64,000 nt of DNA, taken from assembly GCA_023387965.1 (NCBI GenBank), contig JAEWHE010000014.1, positions 186,001 to 250,000 on the forward strand, given 5' to 3'. Every line of letters begins with the position of its first letter. The stretch's first letter is position 1. The translations under genes were made by a program, and so were the position numbers. This DNA comes from Bacteroidota bacterium (GTDB lineage Bacteria > Bacteroidota > Bacteroidia > Flavobacteriales > Flavobacteriaceae). The notes under the pieces are model-generated. The model saw only the letters and a program-made list of their open reading frames with translations, searched no databases and was not told where the DNA came from. This document shows positions 8,355 to 17,500 of the stretch, one piece after another.

Positions 8355-8384
8355 AATCCCAACCTCAAAAGTTGGGATTTTTTT
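8355..8384. terminator. Bidirectional terminator between yajC and the barrel gene
   Basis: AATCCCAAC and GTTGGGATT form a perfect 9-bp stem with a 7-base loop and a T7 tract on the plus strand. The convergent minus-strand gene stops at 8383, so the hairpin lies just beyond that stop as well. Confidence 0.85.
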
Positions 8385-10209
8385 ATTGGTATCTAACGAC
8401 TTCGGGTTTTCCAAATTCGTATCCCGGAATTCTAAAATCTGTTGTTCGGTAACTGTTGGTTTGGAAAGAAGAACTGCCTTCTGGCGCCAAAACTGGATAA
8501 TAAGAAAATGATAGTTGAAATTGGTTAAACACCAAAAAGTCATTGGCAATAATCAACCCAACGCTGATTTTAGAATACGCTTTTCCCTTTAAAAGATTGT
8601 CGTTTTCGCCACTAATCATCGCAATTGTATAGCCTAAAAACGGATTAAACCTAAAACCGCCTAAACTCCAAGGCGAATAAGATTGGGTTTGCAACGCAAG
8701 CATGGCTTTTTTGGTTCCGCGAAGCGAAAAACTATTAATGCCGACAATTCCATTTTGTTCGTTAATGTTGATTCTATCTGCAAAAGTGTTGAATCTATTG
8801 GTTCCAATTACCAAACTCGGTTTGATGAATTGTCGCAAACGCCATTCGCCTAAATCTAAAAGATTCGTGAAATAATTGGCTTCAATCGTTAAGGCAGATT
8901 GCTGGTTTACAGCGCCACGAAAAAACGTTCCATATTCTACATTGGTACTAAAATAGCCCCATTTAAAATATTGCCCAAAGGCAAATCTTCCGCCAATATA
9001 CAGGCGGTTTACATCATTTTTTTGTTGGTAACCAGCCGTAATCGCATAAATTTTCCCGATAGGAATATCTTCGGTAATGCCATAATTAAAAATAAATTTA
9101 TCCTGAATAAACTTACGCGAAGTCAATCCAAATCCGGCGAGGTAAAAATTTTCATTGGCAAAAAAACCTTCGTTGTCAAAATCAAAAAGCGGTTGTTCAG
9201 TATAATTTCTTCGCAAAAATCTAATCGAAGCGATAAAATTTGTCGTTCGATCTTCTTCCGAAGAACCTTTAAAAACCTGCAAAGATTTTCCTGCCCAAAC
9301 ATCAAGGGTATTGACTTTAAAATTATGGTTGTTGATGGTTCCCTCAAAATCCGGAAGCGAATCTAATCGAAAATCTTGAGCAGCATAAATTCCGGCTCCC
9401 CATTTGGCAAAAGGCGAGAAAAACGGCCGATTAACCGAAGCACTTTTAGAATAATTTCTATGTTCGTCAATTCTATATGCCAACGAAGTTTCGATGTAAG
9501 TGTTGGAAATATTGGGAATGGTATATTCTGTGCTGTAAGCATTTCTACCGTTGTTGAAACGTTGCATATAACGATTGTCCCATTCGTGTCCCAAACCGAG
9601 AAAATTTCTTTCGGTTAGTTCCAAAGTTGTCCTTGAAGTCGAACCCGAAGCATTTGGAATCAAGCTCCAGGAATCTAACGCACGAATGTAAATATCTACA
9701 GAATCTGAGGAAGTTGGCGACATTTTCGGGCTGATATCAACCGAACGAATGTAGCGTTGAGATCTTACCAAACGTTCAGATTCCTTTACGATAAGCGAAT
9801 CGAGCGGTGTATTTTTTTTAAAAAGCAATAAATTTCTGATGGTAAATTCCTTAGTTTTGAGGTGAATTCTGTTACCAAATCGTTCTGCCCAATTTCTCGG
9901 TTGTCGCGTTGAATCTTTTTCAGAAAAACCAAACGGATCTAAAGTGGTGACGTAAACATTTCGGATAATTTTGCCTTCGTATGGAGCATAATTTTGCAGT
10001 TCAACCTTATCTTTTTGCTTGTTTCGTGGTTTCTTTGAATCAACCGGTTTAAAAATAAGCTTATGAATAAATTTGGTAAAACCTCTTTTCTTAGCGTACT
10101 TTTCAATTTTTCGATATCCTCTAACCGAATCTTTTTTTACAGGTTTTTCCTGTGCAAATGCAATTTGGCAAATGCAAAAAATAAAAACCAAAAAGAATTT
10201 TTTAGTCAT
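8383..10209 (-). CDS. Outer-membrane beta-barrel protein, BamA/TamA-like
   Basis: The 608-residue protein has a signal peptide (MTKKFFLVFIFCICQIAFAQ) and a POTRA-like segment (about 75-180: GKIIRNVYVTTLDPF, then SERLVRSQRYIRSVDI). A long region of alternating aromatic and polar strands follows, as expected of a surface-antigen (Omp85-type) barrel. It lacks the full five-POTRA array of BamA, so it may be a single- or double-POTRA relative handling a subset of cargo. Specific cargo is unknown. It is transcribed alone, convergent to yajC. Confidence 0.72.
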   Translation of the reverse strand: MTKKFFLVFIFCICQIAFAQEKPVKKDSVRGYRKIEKYAKKRGFTKFIHKLIFKPVDSKKPRNKQKDKVELQNYAPYEGKIIRNVYVTTLDPFGFSEKDSTRQPRNWAERFGNRIHLKTKEFTIRNLLLFKKNTPLDSLIVKESERLVRSQRYIRSVDISPKMSPTSSDSVDIYIRALDSWSLIPNASGSTSRTTLELTERNFLGLGHEWDNRYMQRFNNGRNAYSTEYTIPNISNTYIETSLAYRIDEHRNYSKSASVNRPFFSPFAKWGAGIYAAQDFRLDSLPDFEGTINNHNFKVNTLDVWAGKSLQVFKGSSEEDRTTNFIASIRFLRRNYTEQPLFDFDNEGFFANENFYLAGFGLTSRKFIQDKFIFNYGITEDIPIGKIYAITAGYQQKNDVNRLYIGGRFAFGQYFKWGYFSTNVEYGTFFRGAVNQQSALTIEANYFTNLLDLGEWRLRQFIKPSLVIGTNRFNTFADRININEQNGIVGINSFSLRGTKKAMLALQTQSYSPWSLGGFRFNPFLGYTIAMISGENDNLLKGKAYSKISVGLIIANDFLVFNQFQLSFSYYPVLAPEGSSSFQTNSYRTTDFRIPGYEFGKPEVVRYQ

Positions 10210-10300
10210 TTAAAGTCAAATGAATCGGTTAAGGAAATGTTATTTTAGAGTGAATTTACGAATATAGCTCGCAATGATAATGCCAAAGCATTGTTAAAAA

Positions 10301-10828
10301 TCAATCGTGAAATTCCCGCTCGTCGTGATTAGGTTTGATAACGCTCACGCCTTTTTGAAGCAAAAGGTTGTTGGGATAAGTAATAATTTCGCCATCTCGC
10401 GTTCGCAAAATGGTGTGGAAGGTTTTTATGTCGTCAATTTCGGCTTCCAGCGGAAAATCTTTATCGTGAATCCGAATAGTGTCGCCAATTTTAAACGGAA
10501 ACGAAAAAAACAGAATAATTCCAGCCGTGATATTGCTCAAAATCGACCATTGTGCAAAAAATGCCACGCCAATTAAAGTGATAACTGTGGTGAAAGCAAT
10601 GTATAAATCTTCGGTTTTTACGCCCCAAATGATTGTGATGGCGCCAATCGTCAAAATCGTAATGACAATATTAATGTATTTGTTAATTAAAATGGCGCGA
10701 TTTTCATTGACATCATTTCGTTTGGAAAATTTTTTAATTACCGTTGTAATCAAAGCACGAATCAGAATTACTGCTAAAATCAGTAAAACAGTAGTGATGA
10801 TTTCCGGTAAAAATTCTTTGAACGACAT
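10301..10828 (-). CDS. Small MscS-type mechanosensitive channel
   Basis: The 175-residue protein has three membrane segments (about 10-30, 50-70, 75-115). The MscS pore helix and beta domain follow: GVAFFAQWSILSNITAGIILFFSFPFKIGDTI, then a strand region and TYPNNLLLQKGV. It stops there, without the large C-terminal alpha/beta cage of E. coli MscS (286 residues), so it is a minimal channel. It should open under membrane tension to release solutes in hypo-osmotic shock. Last gene of the minus-strand DUF2520-kdsC-ubiA-maf operon, 3 bases after maf. Confidence 0.88.
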   Translation of the reverse strand: MSFKEFLPEIITTVLLILAVILIRALITTVIKKFSKRNDVNENRAILINKYINIVITILTIGAITIIWGVKTEDLYIAFTTVITLIGVAFFAQWSILSNITAGIILFFSFPFKIGDTIRIHDKDFPLEAEIDDIKTFHTILRTRDGEIITYPNNLLLQKGVSVIKPNHDEREFHD

Positions 10829-10831
10829 TTT

Positions 10832-11413
10832 TTATTTTTTAAAATTAGCCAAAAAATGATACACTTTTTCAACCGGCAAACCCACAACATTTGTGTACGA
10901 ACCTTCAATTTTTGAAATTCCAATCAAGCCAATCCACTCCTGAATTCCGTAAGCTCCGGCTTTGTCAAACGGTTTGTAATTGTCTAAATAAAATTTTATT
11001 TCGTGGTCCAAAAGTTCAGTAAAAGTAACTTTTGTTCTTTCGTTAATCACTTCGCAAAAACCTTTTCCGGAGAAACAAACCGACGTAAAAACTTCATGCG
11101 TAGCATTAGAAAACGATTTTAAAATGGCAAAAGCATCTTCGTAATTTTTAGGTTTTCCAACGGCTTTTCCGTCGTGCCAAACGATTGTATCACTGGTGAT
11201 TAAGATTTCGTTTTCGGCTAAATCAGTAAATGCCTCGGCTTTTAATTTTGCCAAATAATCTGTGATTTCCACCGCTTTTAAGTTTTCAGGGAAAATTTCC
11301 TCAATTTCCTTTAATCGGATTTCGAAATCAATTCCCATTTCTTTCAAAAACTGTTGCCTTCTGGGTGACCCCGAAGCCAAGATGATTTTGGGATTTTTTA
11401 AATGATTAAGCAT
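10832..11413 (-). CDS. maf: Maf-family nucleotide pyrophosphatase
   Basis: A 193-residue Maf/YhdE-type protein with the signatures LASGSPRR near the N-terminus, ITSDTIVW in the middle and the C-terminal region GIQEWIGLIGISKIEGSYTNVVGLP. Maf proteins hydrolyse non-canonical or excess nucleoside triphosphates to monophosphates. An open frame extends to 11440, but ATG 11413 places the conserved ASGSPRR motif correctly and overlaps the upstream prenyltransferase stop by 8 bases, consistent with an operon. Confidence 0.92.
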   Translation of the reverse strand: MLNHLKNPKIILASGSPRRQQFLKEMGIDFEIRLKEIEEIFPENLKAVEITDYLAKLKAEAFTDLAENEILITSDTIVWHDGKAVGKPKNYEDAFAILKSFSNATHEVFTSVCFSGKGFCEVINERTKVTFTELLDHEIKFYLDNYKPFDKAGAYGIQEWIGLIGISKIEGSYTNVVGLPVEKVYHFLANFKK

Positions 11414-12329
11414 ACAAAATTTCAAAGTTAATGACTGCAATAGAAAGGATTCCGAAGAAAATAACCCATTTTAAAACCTGACTTAAATGTGCGAATTGTT
11501 TTGTGTTTTTTGCCGAAAATATTTTGATTGTAAAATAAATTAACGGTGCCAAAATAAAAATGAGTCCGTATAAAGTGGCGTAAATTCTATTGTTAGAAAA
11601 TAAATTTTCGTTGATGTAATAAATAATCAGTGCCATTGCAACGAAGCTCATTCCAAAAACAATTTTTGCGGTTCTCGAAACGCCAAGGGCAATAGGTAAC
11701 GTGTTCATTCCGAGGTTGTAATCGCCATTTACGTCCTCTAAATCTTTGACGATTTCTCGCATTAAATTAATGATAAAGGCAAAAATCGCATAGTCGATTA
11801 AAATTCCCATCAAGATTTTAATTCCAACTTGCGTTTCCGCAAAAACCATTGGAATCAAATCAAAAATACCAATCAATAAAATACTTGCGGCTAAAATGAA
11901 TGCGATGACCAAATTTCCGATTAACATCATCTGTTTCAATCCATTAGCGTAGATATACAACAATGCCGGAATAATAAAAAACGCTGAAGCAAACGCCGGT
12001 TTTCCAATTGCATCAGCTAAATAATATCCAATTCCAAAACCGATGATATTTAAGGCAATGTAAATATTGTAGCCGGTTTGTTCGGAGATATTTTTGCCAA
12101 TCACCACATTTTCGGGCTTGTTGATTTTGTCTGTTTCTATGTCAAAAATATTATTGATGAGGTAGCCTCCAGCAGCAATGCAAACTGTGGCGAAAACAAA
12201 TAAAATATATTGCCAATCTTTCATCGCCAAAGGAACAGGTTGCGTTGCCAAAAAACCATAACGAAATATCAGTTGCATTAACGCAATCAGCAGTAAATTT
12301 TGGTAGCGAATTAATTTTAGAAAAGACAT
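11406..12329 (-). CDS. UbiA-family prenyltransferase (GGGP synthase-like)
   Basis: A 307-residue integral membrane prenyltransferase with about eight to nine helices. The first aspartate motif is NNIFDIETDKINKPE (about 63-77) and the second is LEDVNGDYNLGMNTLP (about 200-215); both bind Mg-diphosphate. It is closest in character to (S)-2,3-di-O-geranylgeranylglyceryl phosphate synthase-like members of UbiA, which prenylate a phospho-glycerol acceptor; in Bacteroidetes the true substrate is unsettled. It is distinct from menA in this window. It sits between kdsC and maf in a minus-strand operon. Confidence 0.82.
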   Translation of the reverse strand: MSFLKLIRYQNLLLIALMQLIFRYGFLATQPVPLAMKDWQYILFVFATVCIAAGGYLINNIFDIETDKINKPENVVIGKNISEQTGYNIYIALNIIGFGIGYYLADAIGKPAFASAFFIIPALLYIYANGLKQMMLIGNLVIAFILAASILLIGIFDLIPMVFAETQVGIKILMGILIDYAIFAFIINLMREIVKDLEDVNGDYNLGMNTLPIALGVSRTAKIVFGMSFVAMALIIYYINENLFSNNRIYATLYGLIFILAPLIYFTIKIFSAKNTKQFAHLSQVLKWVIFFGILSIAVINFEILYA

Positions 12330-12340
12330 TTTAAATAATT

Positions 12341-12382
12341 ATGAATTATGAGTTATGAATTATGAGTTATGAATTATGAGTT
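12341..12382. repeat. Three perfect tandem copies of a 14-bp unit
   Basis: The unit ATGAATTATGAGTT is repeated exactly three times (12341, 12355, 12369) just upstream of the prenyltransferase gene and downstream of kdsC. Confidence 0.95.
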
Positions 12383-12418
12383 GGAAATTTTAAATAGAAT
12401 TTGAAATTTATCTCACTC

Positions 12419-12533
12419 TTGGAATTTCTCACCCTCTTGGAATTTGGACTCGAGCGATTAGCGAACAGGCGAAGCAATTTCTTCATTGGAATTTCCCTCA
12501 CTATTGGAATTTGGAATTTTCTAATTGGAATTT
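12419..12533. repeat. Six dispersed TTGGAATTT boxes
   Basis: TTGGAATTT occurs at 12419, 12437, 12486, 12504, 12511 and 12525, twice within an 18-bp period (CTC-rich spacer), filling the gap between kdsC and the prenyltransferase gene. With the 14-bp repeats it accounts for most of the 208-bp spacer. Confidence 0.85.
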
Positions 12534-12537
12534 CAAA

Positions 12538-13065
12538 TTAATCGTGTCTCCCATTAAAATAAATATCCCATTTGCCTTGCACTCGCATGACTTGCTCAAT
12601 CACATCCCGAACGGCTCCTTTTCCGCCATTTTTGTGAGAAATATATTTGCTAATTTCTTTAATTTCCGGACTTGCATCTTGCGGACAAGTAGGCAAACCT
12701 ACTAATTTCATTACATGAAAATCTGGAATATCGTCTCCCATATACAACACTTGTTCTGGCGAAATATTGTAAATGTCAATGTATTCTTTAAAATTTTCTA
12801 CTTTGTCCGGACAAGCCAAATGAATATCGGTAATTCCTAAATTTCGTAGTCTGATTCTCACACCTTCGCTACTTCCGCCAGAAATTACACATACGTTGTA
12901 ACCGCTTTCTACAGCAGCTTTCATGGCAAAACCATCGCGAATATTCATCATGCGAAGCATTTCTCCACTTTGGGTAACATGAACAGAACCATCGGTTAAA
13001 ACCCCATCAACATCAAGGATAAACGTGGTAATTTGGTTCATGATTTCTTTATAACTTTTTGACAT
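12538..13065 (-). CDS. kdsC: KDO-8-phosphate phosphatase KdsC
   Basis: The 175-residue HAD phosphatase has FILDVDGVLTDG (nucleophile and general acid Asp pair), then VISGGSS and the C-terminal YMGDDIPDFHVM metal-binding motif. It lacks a cap domain, as KdsC does, and is of typical length. It dephosphorylates 3-deoxy-D-manno-octulosonate 8-phosphate in lipopolysaccharide inner-core synthesis. Its start overlaps the upstream DUF2520 gene by 17 bases, showing co-transcription. A repeat-rich spacer separates it from the next operon gene. Confidence 0.93.
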   Translation of the reverse strand: MSKSYKEIMNQITTFILDVDGVLTDGSVHVTQSGEMLRMMNIRDGFAMKAAVESGYNVCVISGGSSEGVRIRLRNLGITDIHLACPDKVENFKEYIDIYNISPEQVLYMGDDIPDFHVMKLVGLPTCPQDASPEIKEISKYISHKNGGKGAVRDVIEQVMRVQGKWDIYFNGRHD

Positions 13066-13813
13066 TGGTATTTTGAATCGATTGAGTTAAGAGTTGATAA
13101 ATTGATTTTTTATTTTCTTCCGAAAGCATTGCCAAATGCCGGTTTATCGTGGCGATATCATTTCGTTTTGCTGGTCCGGTTTGTGCTTCAAGCGGCGAAA
13201 GATTTTTTATTTTATTAGAAGTTTCAGAGATTAATGGCTTCAAGATTTCGAAAGGGACAAGGTTATCGTCACAGATTTCTCTCCCAATTTGATACAAATG
13301 ATTGGTGAAATTGTTTACAAAAACAGCTGCCAAATGTAAGGCTTTTCGTTGTTCGCCGTTAATTAAATAATGCGTAGCTTTTAAACTTTCGGTGAGTTTT
13401 TCCAGCAAAGGATAATCTTCGGCAAATTCACTTTCGAGACAAAACGGAATTTGGGAAAAATCTACATTTTTATTTTTGCTGAATGTTTGCAACGGATACC
13501 AAACGCCACGACGGTTTTTGGCATCAATTTCTGAGAATTCAACCGTTCCGGAAGTGTGAACGACTAATTTTTTTTCAAAAGGAATTTGGGCTGACACTTC
13601 AGCAATAGCAACATCTGAAACGGCAATGACATAAACATCGGCATCGGCAAGTTGGGAAAAATTGGAAATAATTTTATGTGATTCTATCCAATTTTCGACT
13701 GATGATTTTTGTCTTGCAAAAACCTGAAGCAAATCAACTGAAGGTGATTGCGAAAAAGCGTTCACCAAATGTTTTGCCACATTTCCAGAACCGATAACCA
13801 CTGTTTTTATCAT
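13049..13813 (-). CDS. Rossmann-fold and DUF2520 domain protein
   Basis: The 254-residue protein opens with a dinucleotide-binding motif (VVIGSGNVAKHL) of the F420/NADP-oxidoreductase type, with VYVIAVSDVAIAEV at the end of the Rossmann part. A helical DUF2520 domain follows (QRKALHLAAVFVNNFTNHLY, then TGPAKRNDIATINRHL). The reaction is not known. It heads the kdsC operon and overlaps kdsC, an association common in Bacteroidetes. Upstream spacer 13814-13970 shows no clear promoter match. Confidence 0.87.
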   Translation of the reverse strand: MIKTVVIGSGNVAKHLVNAFSQSPSVDLLQVFARQKSSVENWIESHKIISNFSQLADADVYVIAVSDVAIAEVSAQIPFEKKLVVHTSGTVEFSEIDAKNRRGVWYPLQTFSKNKNVDFSQIPFCLESEFAEDYPLLEKLTESLKATHYLINGEQRKALHLAAVFVNNFTNHLYQIGREICDDNLVPFEILKPLISETSNKIKNLSPLEAQTGPAKRNDIATINRHLAMLSEENKKSIYQLLTQSIQNTNVKKL

Positions 13814-13970
13814 GGTGCTAATTTAAAAATAAATGCCGAAAAAATGTGGCTCATAACGATTTCCGCTTTTGAAATTTTTAGCGTTTGCGCACTTTACGTT
13901 TAACAAAATGTTGAGAGAGAAATTTTATTATTTTTTATAAATTTAATAAGATGTTGAAAAAGAATAAGTT

Positions 13971-14288
13971 ATGAAAAATGTAAAAATTGCGATTGATGCT
14001 TGTTTGGCGTGTTTCAATTGGTGTGAAATTTGTGCCACTTTATGCATTGAGCTTAACGATAAAAACCATTTAAGATGTATTTCGCTTTGTAGAGATTGTG
14101 CCGAAATTTGTGTTTTGTGCGTAAAATTTTGCAACCGAAACTCAGCTTTTGCAGGAAAATTAATGAAGCTTTGCGCCGAAATTTGTACGGCTTGTGCCGA
14201 AGAATGTGAAAAACACAGTCATCACCAACATTGCAAAGATTGTGCGGAAGCTTGCCGAAAATGTGCTGCAGCTTGTACTTTTTTGTAA
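13971..14288 (+). CDS. Four-helix-bundle copper-storage-like protein (DUF326)
   Basis: The 105-residue protein contains 20 cysteines spaced three or four residues apart along predicted helices (positions 11, 14, 18, 21, 25, 36, 40, 43, 47, 50, 54, 68, 72, 75, 79, 88, 91, 95, 98, 102). This is the pattern of Csp-type four-helix bundles that line their core with thiolates and hold many Cu(I) ions. There is no signal peptide, so it resembles cytosolic Csp3. A histidine cluster (HSHHQH) lies at 82-87. Monocistronic, followed by a dispersed repeat element. Confidence 0.88.
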   Translation: MKNVKIAIDACLACFNWCEICATLCIELNDKNHLRCISLCRDCAEICVLCVKFCNRNSAFAGKLMKLCAEICTACAEECEKHSHHQHCKDCAEACRKCAAACTFL

Positions 14289-14326
14289 AATCCCAAAGAT
14301 TATAAAAATCCCAAAAGATTTCTATT

Positions 14327-14445
14327 TAGCCCTGATGGCAGTGGAAATCTTTTTCTTTTCCCTCTTTTCGGGGAAAGAAAAAATTGAAACGAACAGCAGG
14401 AATATGGATTCCAAAAGTGCGGGAACCTTTCGCTCCAAAAAAATA
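14327..14445 (+). repeat. Dispersed intergenic element, copy A
   Basis: It starts TAGCCCTGATGGCAGTGG, contains a C/T-rich versus G/A-rich imperfect hairpin (about 14350-14383), then an AGCAGGAA box, and ends CTTTCGCTCCAAAAAAA. Ends match copies at 28.7, 37.1 and 53.9 kb. It occupies most of the gap between the Csp-like gene and ccsBA. Confidence 0.75.
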
Positions 14446-14493
14446 TTGGAAAAATTAAGTTTTTTTTAAGCAAACCAACTGCGGGAAAATGAA

Positions 14494-14521
14494 TTGCTTT
14501 GCAACATTTTGCTTACTTTTG
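14494..14521 (+). promoter_or_regulatory. Promoter of ccsBA
   Basis: TTG at 14494-14496, a 17-base spacer and TACTTTTG at 14514-14521 match the Bacteroidetes consensus, giving a leader of about 30 bases. Confidence 0.75.
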
Positions 14522-14555
14522 CAGGGCTTAAAAACCCTCCTAATTTTCCTTTTTG

Positions 14556-17500
14556 ATGGTAAATAAATTTCTCTCCTTTATATTTTCGACAAGATTGATG
14601 GCGATGCTTTTTGTGGCTTTTGCTGTGGCAATGGCTGTCGGGACGTTGATTGAAAACGATTATAATACTGATACGGCTCGAATTTGGGTGTACAACACTT
14701 GGTGGTTTGAGTTGATTATGCTGATTTTTCTGGTTAATTTTTTAGGAAATATCAAAAAATACCAGTTGCACAAACGTGAAAAATGGTCCACGCTATTGCT
14801 GCATTTGGCGTTTATTTTTATTTTGATTGGCGCTTTTGTAACGCGATACATTAGTTACGAAGGCATGATGAGCATTGCTGAAGGCGAAACAGAATCGGAA
14901 TTTTTGTCGAGTGATACGTACCTGAATGTTTTTGTCGATGGCGAATATAAAGGTGAGATGAAACGCAGGGCTGAAGAGAAAAAATTGCTGATGTCGCCGG
15001 TTACGAATAATCATTTTGCAATTAAAGATAAATTTGCCGAAATTCCGTATAAGATTGAATATAAGGATTTTATCATGAATGCGCAAGAAGTGATTAAGCA
15101 AGATGCTAATGGCGAAACGTATTTGAAAATGGTAGAATCGGGTGGAGGTTCTCGCCACGAACATTACCTTAAAGAAGGCGATGTGCAAAATTTACACAAT
15201 GTGCTTTTTGCGTTTAACCAACCTACAAAAGGTGCGGTAAATATTACAAAAACTGGCGATACTTACACGATTGAAACGCCGTTTGCCGGAGAGTTTATGC
15301 GAATGGCTGATCAAATGCGTGGCACGGTTGGAAAAGATTCTGTTCAGCCGTTGATGTTTAGATCGCTTTACAATGTTGGTGGAGCTCAGTTTGTTTTTCC
15401 CGAATTGGCGATGAAAGGCAAAGTGACTTACGAATCTAACAATGATTATAAAGATAAGATTACCGACGATGTTTTGATTGTGACCGTTGAATCTGAAGGT
15501 TTGAAAAAAGAAGTGGCTTTGGTAGGTTCTCGTGGAAAAGTGGGAATGCCACAATCTTTTAAATTGGGGAATTTAGAGTACACACTTTTTTATGGAAGCA
15601 AAGCTTATGAATTGCCGTTTAAAATTAAATTAAACGACTTTATTGCTGACAAATATCCGGGATCGATGCAAAGTTTTTCGGCTTTCAAGAGTAAAATTAG
15701 CATTCAGGACGAAAAACCTTTCGACTACGAAATTTTCATGAACAACGTTCTCGACCACAAAGGTTATCGATTGTTTCAGGCTTCGTACGAATATACTGAC
15801 GATCATAAACGCCAAATGATTGAACCAGACATTACGGTTTTGTCAGTAAACAAAGATTTTTGGGGAACTTGGATTACTTACATTGGATATTTTCTTTTAT
15901 ACATTGGTTTGATGGCAATTTTATTTGACAAAAATTCTCGTTTTGGTTATGTGACCAAACAATTGGATAAATTGAAGAAAAAGAAAGATAAAAAGTCTGC
16001 AAAAGCTATTATCACGGCGTTGGCGTTGTTTTTTACAATGACAAATTTTGCCCAAGATAATCATGATCATAATCACAACCACGATCACGATCATCAGGAA
16101 GAAACGCACCAACATTCACCTCAAACAAAATTTCAGGAACCAACTGAAAAACAGATTGATTCGTTGCTGGCTATTTTAGCTGTTGATGCTAAACACGCCG
16201 AAAAATTTGGTCGTTTGGTAATTCAGGATGAAAAAGGAAGAATGAAACCTGTGAATACTTTTTCTTCGGAATTATTGCGAAAAGTGAGTAAAAGCGATCA
16301 TTACAAGGGTTATAATTCAGATCAGGTTTTTCTTTCGATGACACAATATCCGCAGGTTTGGTTCAGCGTTCCGTTTGTTTATCTTAAAAAACATAATGAT
16401 AGTTTACACAAAATTTTAGGCGTTGAGTTAAAGTCAGATCACGTTCCGTTCCGAAGCTTTTTCGATAACGAAGGAAATTACAAATTGTCTCCTTATTTAG
16501 AAGAAGCATACAAAGCTGCCATCCCGAATAAATATCAGACCGAATTTATGGACGCTGATAAAAAAGTAATGCTTTTGGGTTCAGCCTTGAGCGGAAAAAT
16601 TCTCAGAGTGTTTCCAATTCCTTTCGACAAAGGCAATAAATGGATTTCACCGTTGGAACTTGGCGAAACGGAAATGACCGGAATCGATTCTACTTTTACA
16701 AGAAATGCCATTCCTGCTTATCTTGGCTATTTAATTCAAGCCAGAACAACCGGAGGTTACAAACAAGCCGATGACATGGTCAACAGCATTGAACTTTTCC
16801 AAAAAAAATACGGTAACGAAGTTCGTCCATCGGATGAAAGAATCAATTCGGAAATTTTGTATAACAAATATGACATCTTTAAAAGACTGTTTTATTTATA
16901 CATGACGGCTGGACTTTTCATGCTTTTGTTTACCATCATGAAAATTTTCTACAACAATAAATTCATCAATTACACGGTAAAATTTTTCCACATTCTCATC
17001 GGATTTTTCTTTGTGTTGCATACCGTAGGATTAATTGCCAGATGGTACATTTCGGGTCATGCACCTTGGAGTGATGCTTATGAATCGATGATTTACGTAG
17101 GTTGGGCAACCATGTTTTTCGGTTTGGCTTTTGGACGAAAATCTGAATTAACCGTAGCTTCGACAGCGTTTGTAGCTTCCATGATTTTAATGATTGCACA
17201 TTGGAACTGGATGGATCCTGCCATTGCAAATCTTCAACCAGTTCTAAATTCTTATTGGTTAATGATTCACGTGGCGGTAATTGTAGGAAGTTACGGACCA
17301 TTTACTTTAGGAATGATTTTGGCTTTGGTATCTTTAATTTTAATGATTTTTGCCAATGAAAAAAATGCCAAAAAATTAGATTTAAGCATTAGAGAAATTA
17401 CCTACATCACAGAACTTTCGATAACCGTAGGTTTGGTCATGCTTACCATCGGAAACTTTTTAGGAGGTCAATGGGCAAACGAAAGTTGGGGTCGTTATTG

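Noticed and set aside
12341..12533. Possible CRISPR-like array
   Set aside because: The 14-bp units are directly adjacent with no spacers, the 9-bp boxes have irregular spacing, and no cas gene is in the window.
13850..13900. Possible degraded copy of the dispersed element upstream of the Csp-like gene
   Set aside because: Only a GATTTCCGCTTTTG-like stretch resembles one box; neither the TAGCCC left end nor the right end is present.
14194..14469. 91-codon open frame overlapping the copper-storage-like gene
   Set aside because: Half of it is out-of-frame Csp sequence and half is dispersed element copy A; no signature or start context supports it.
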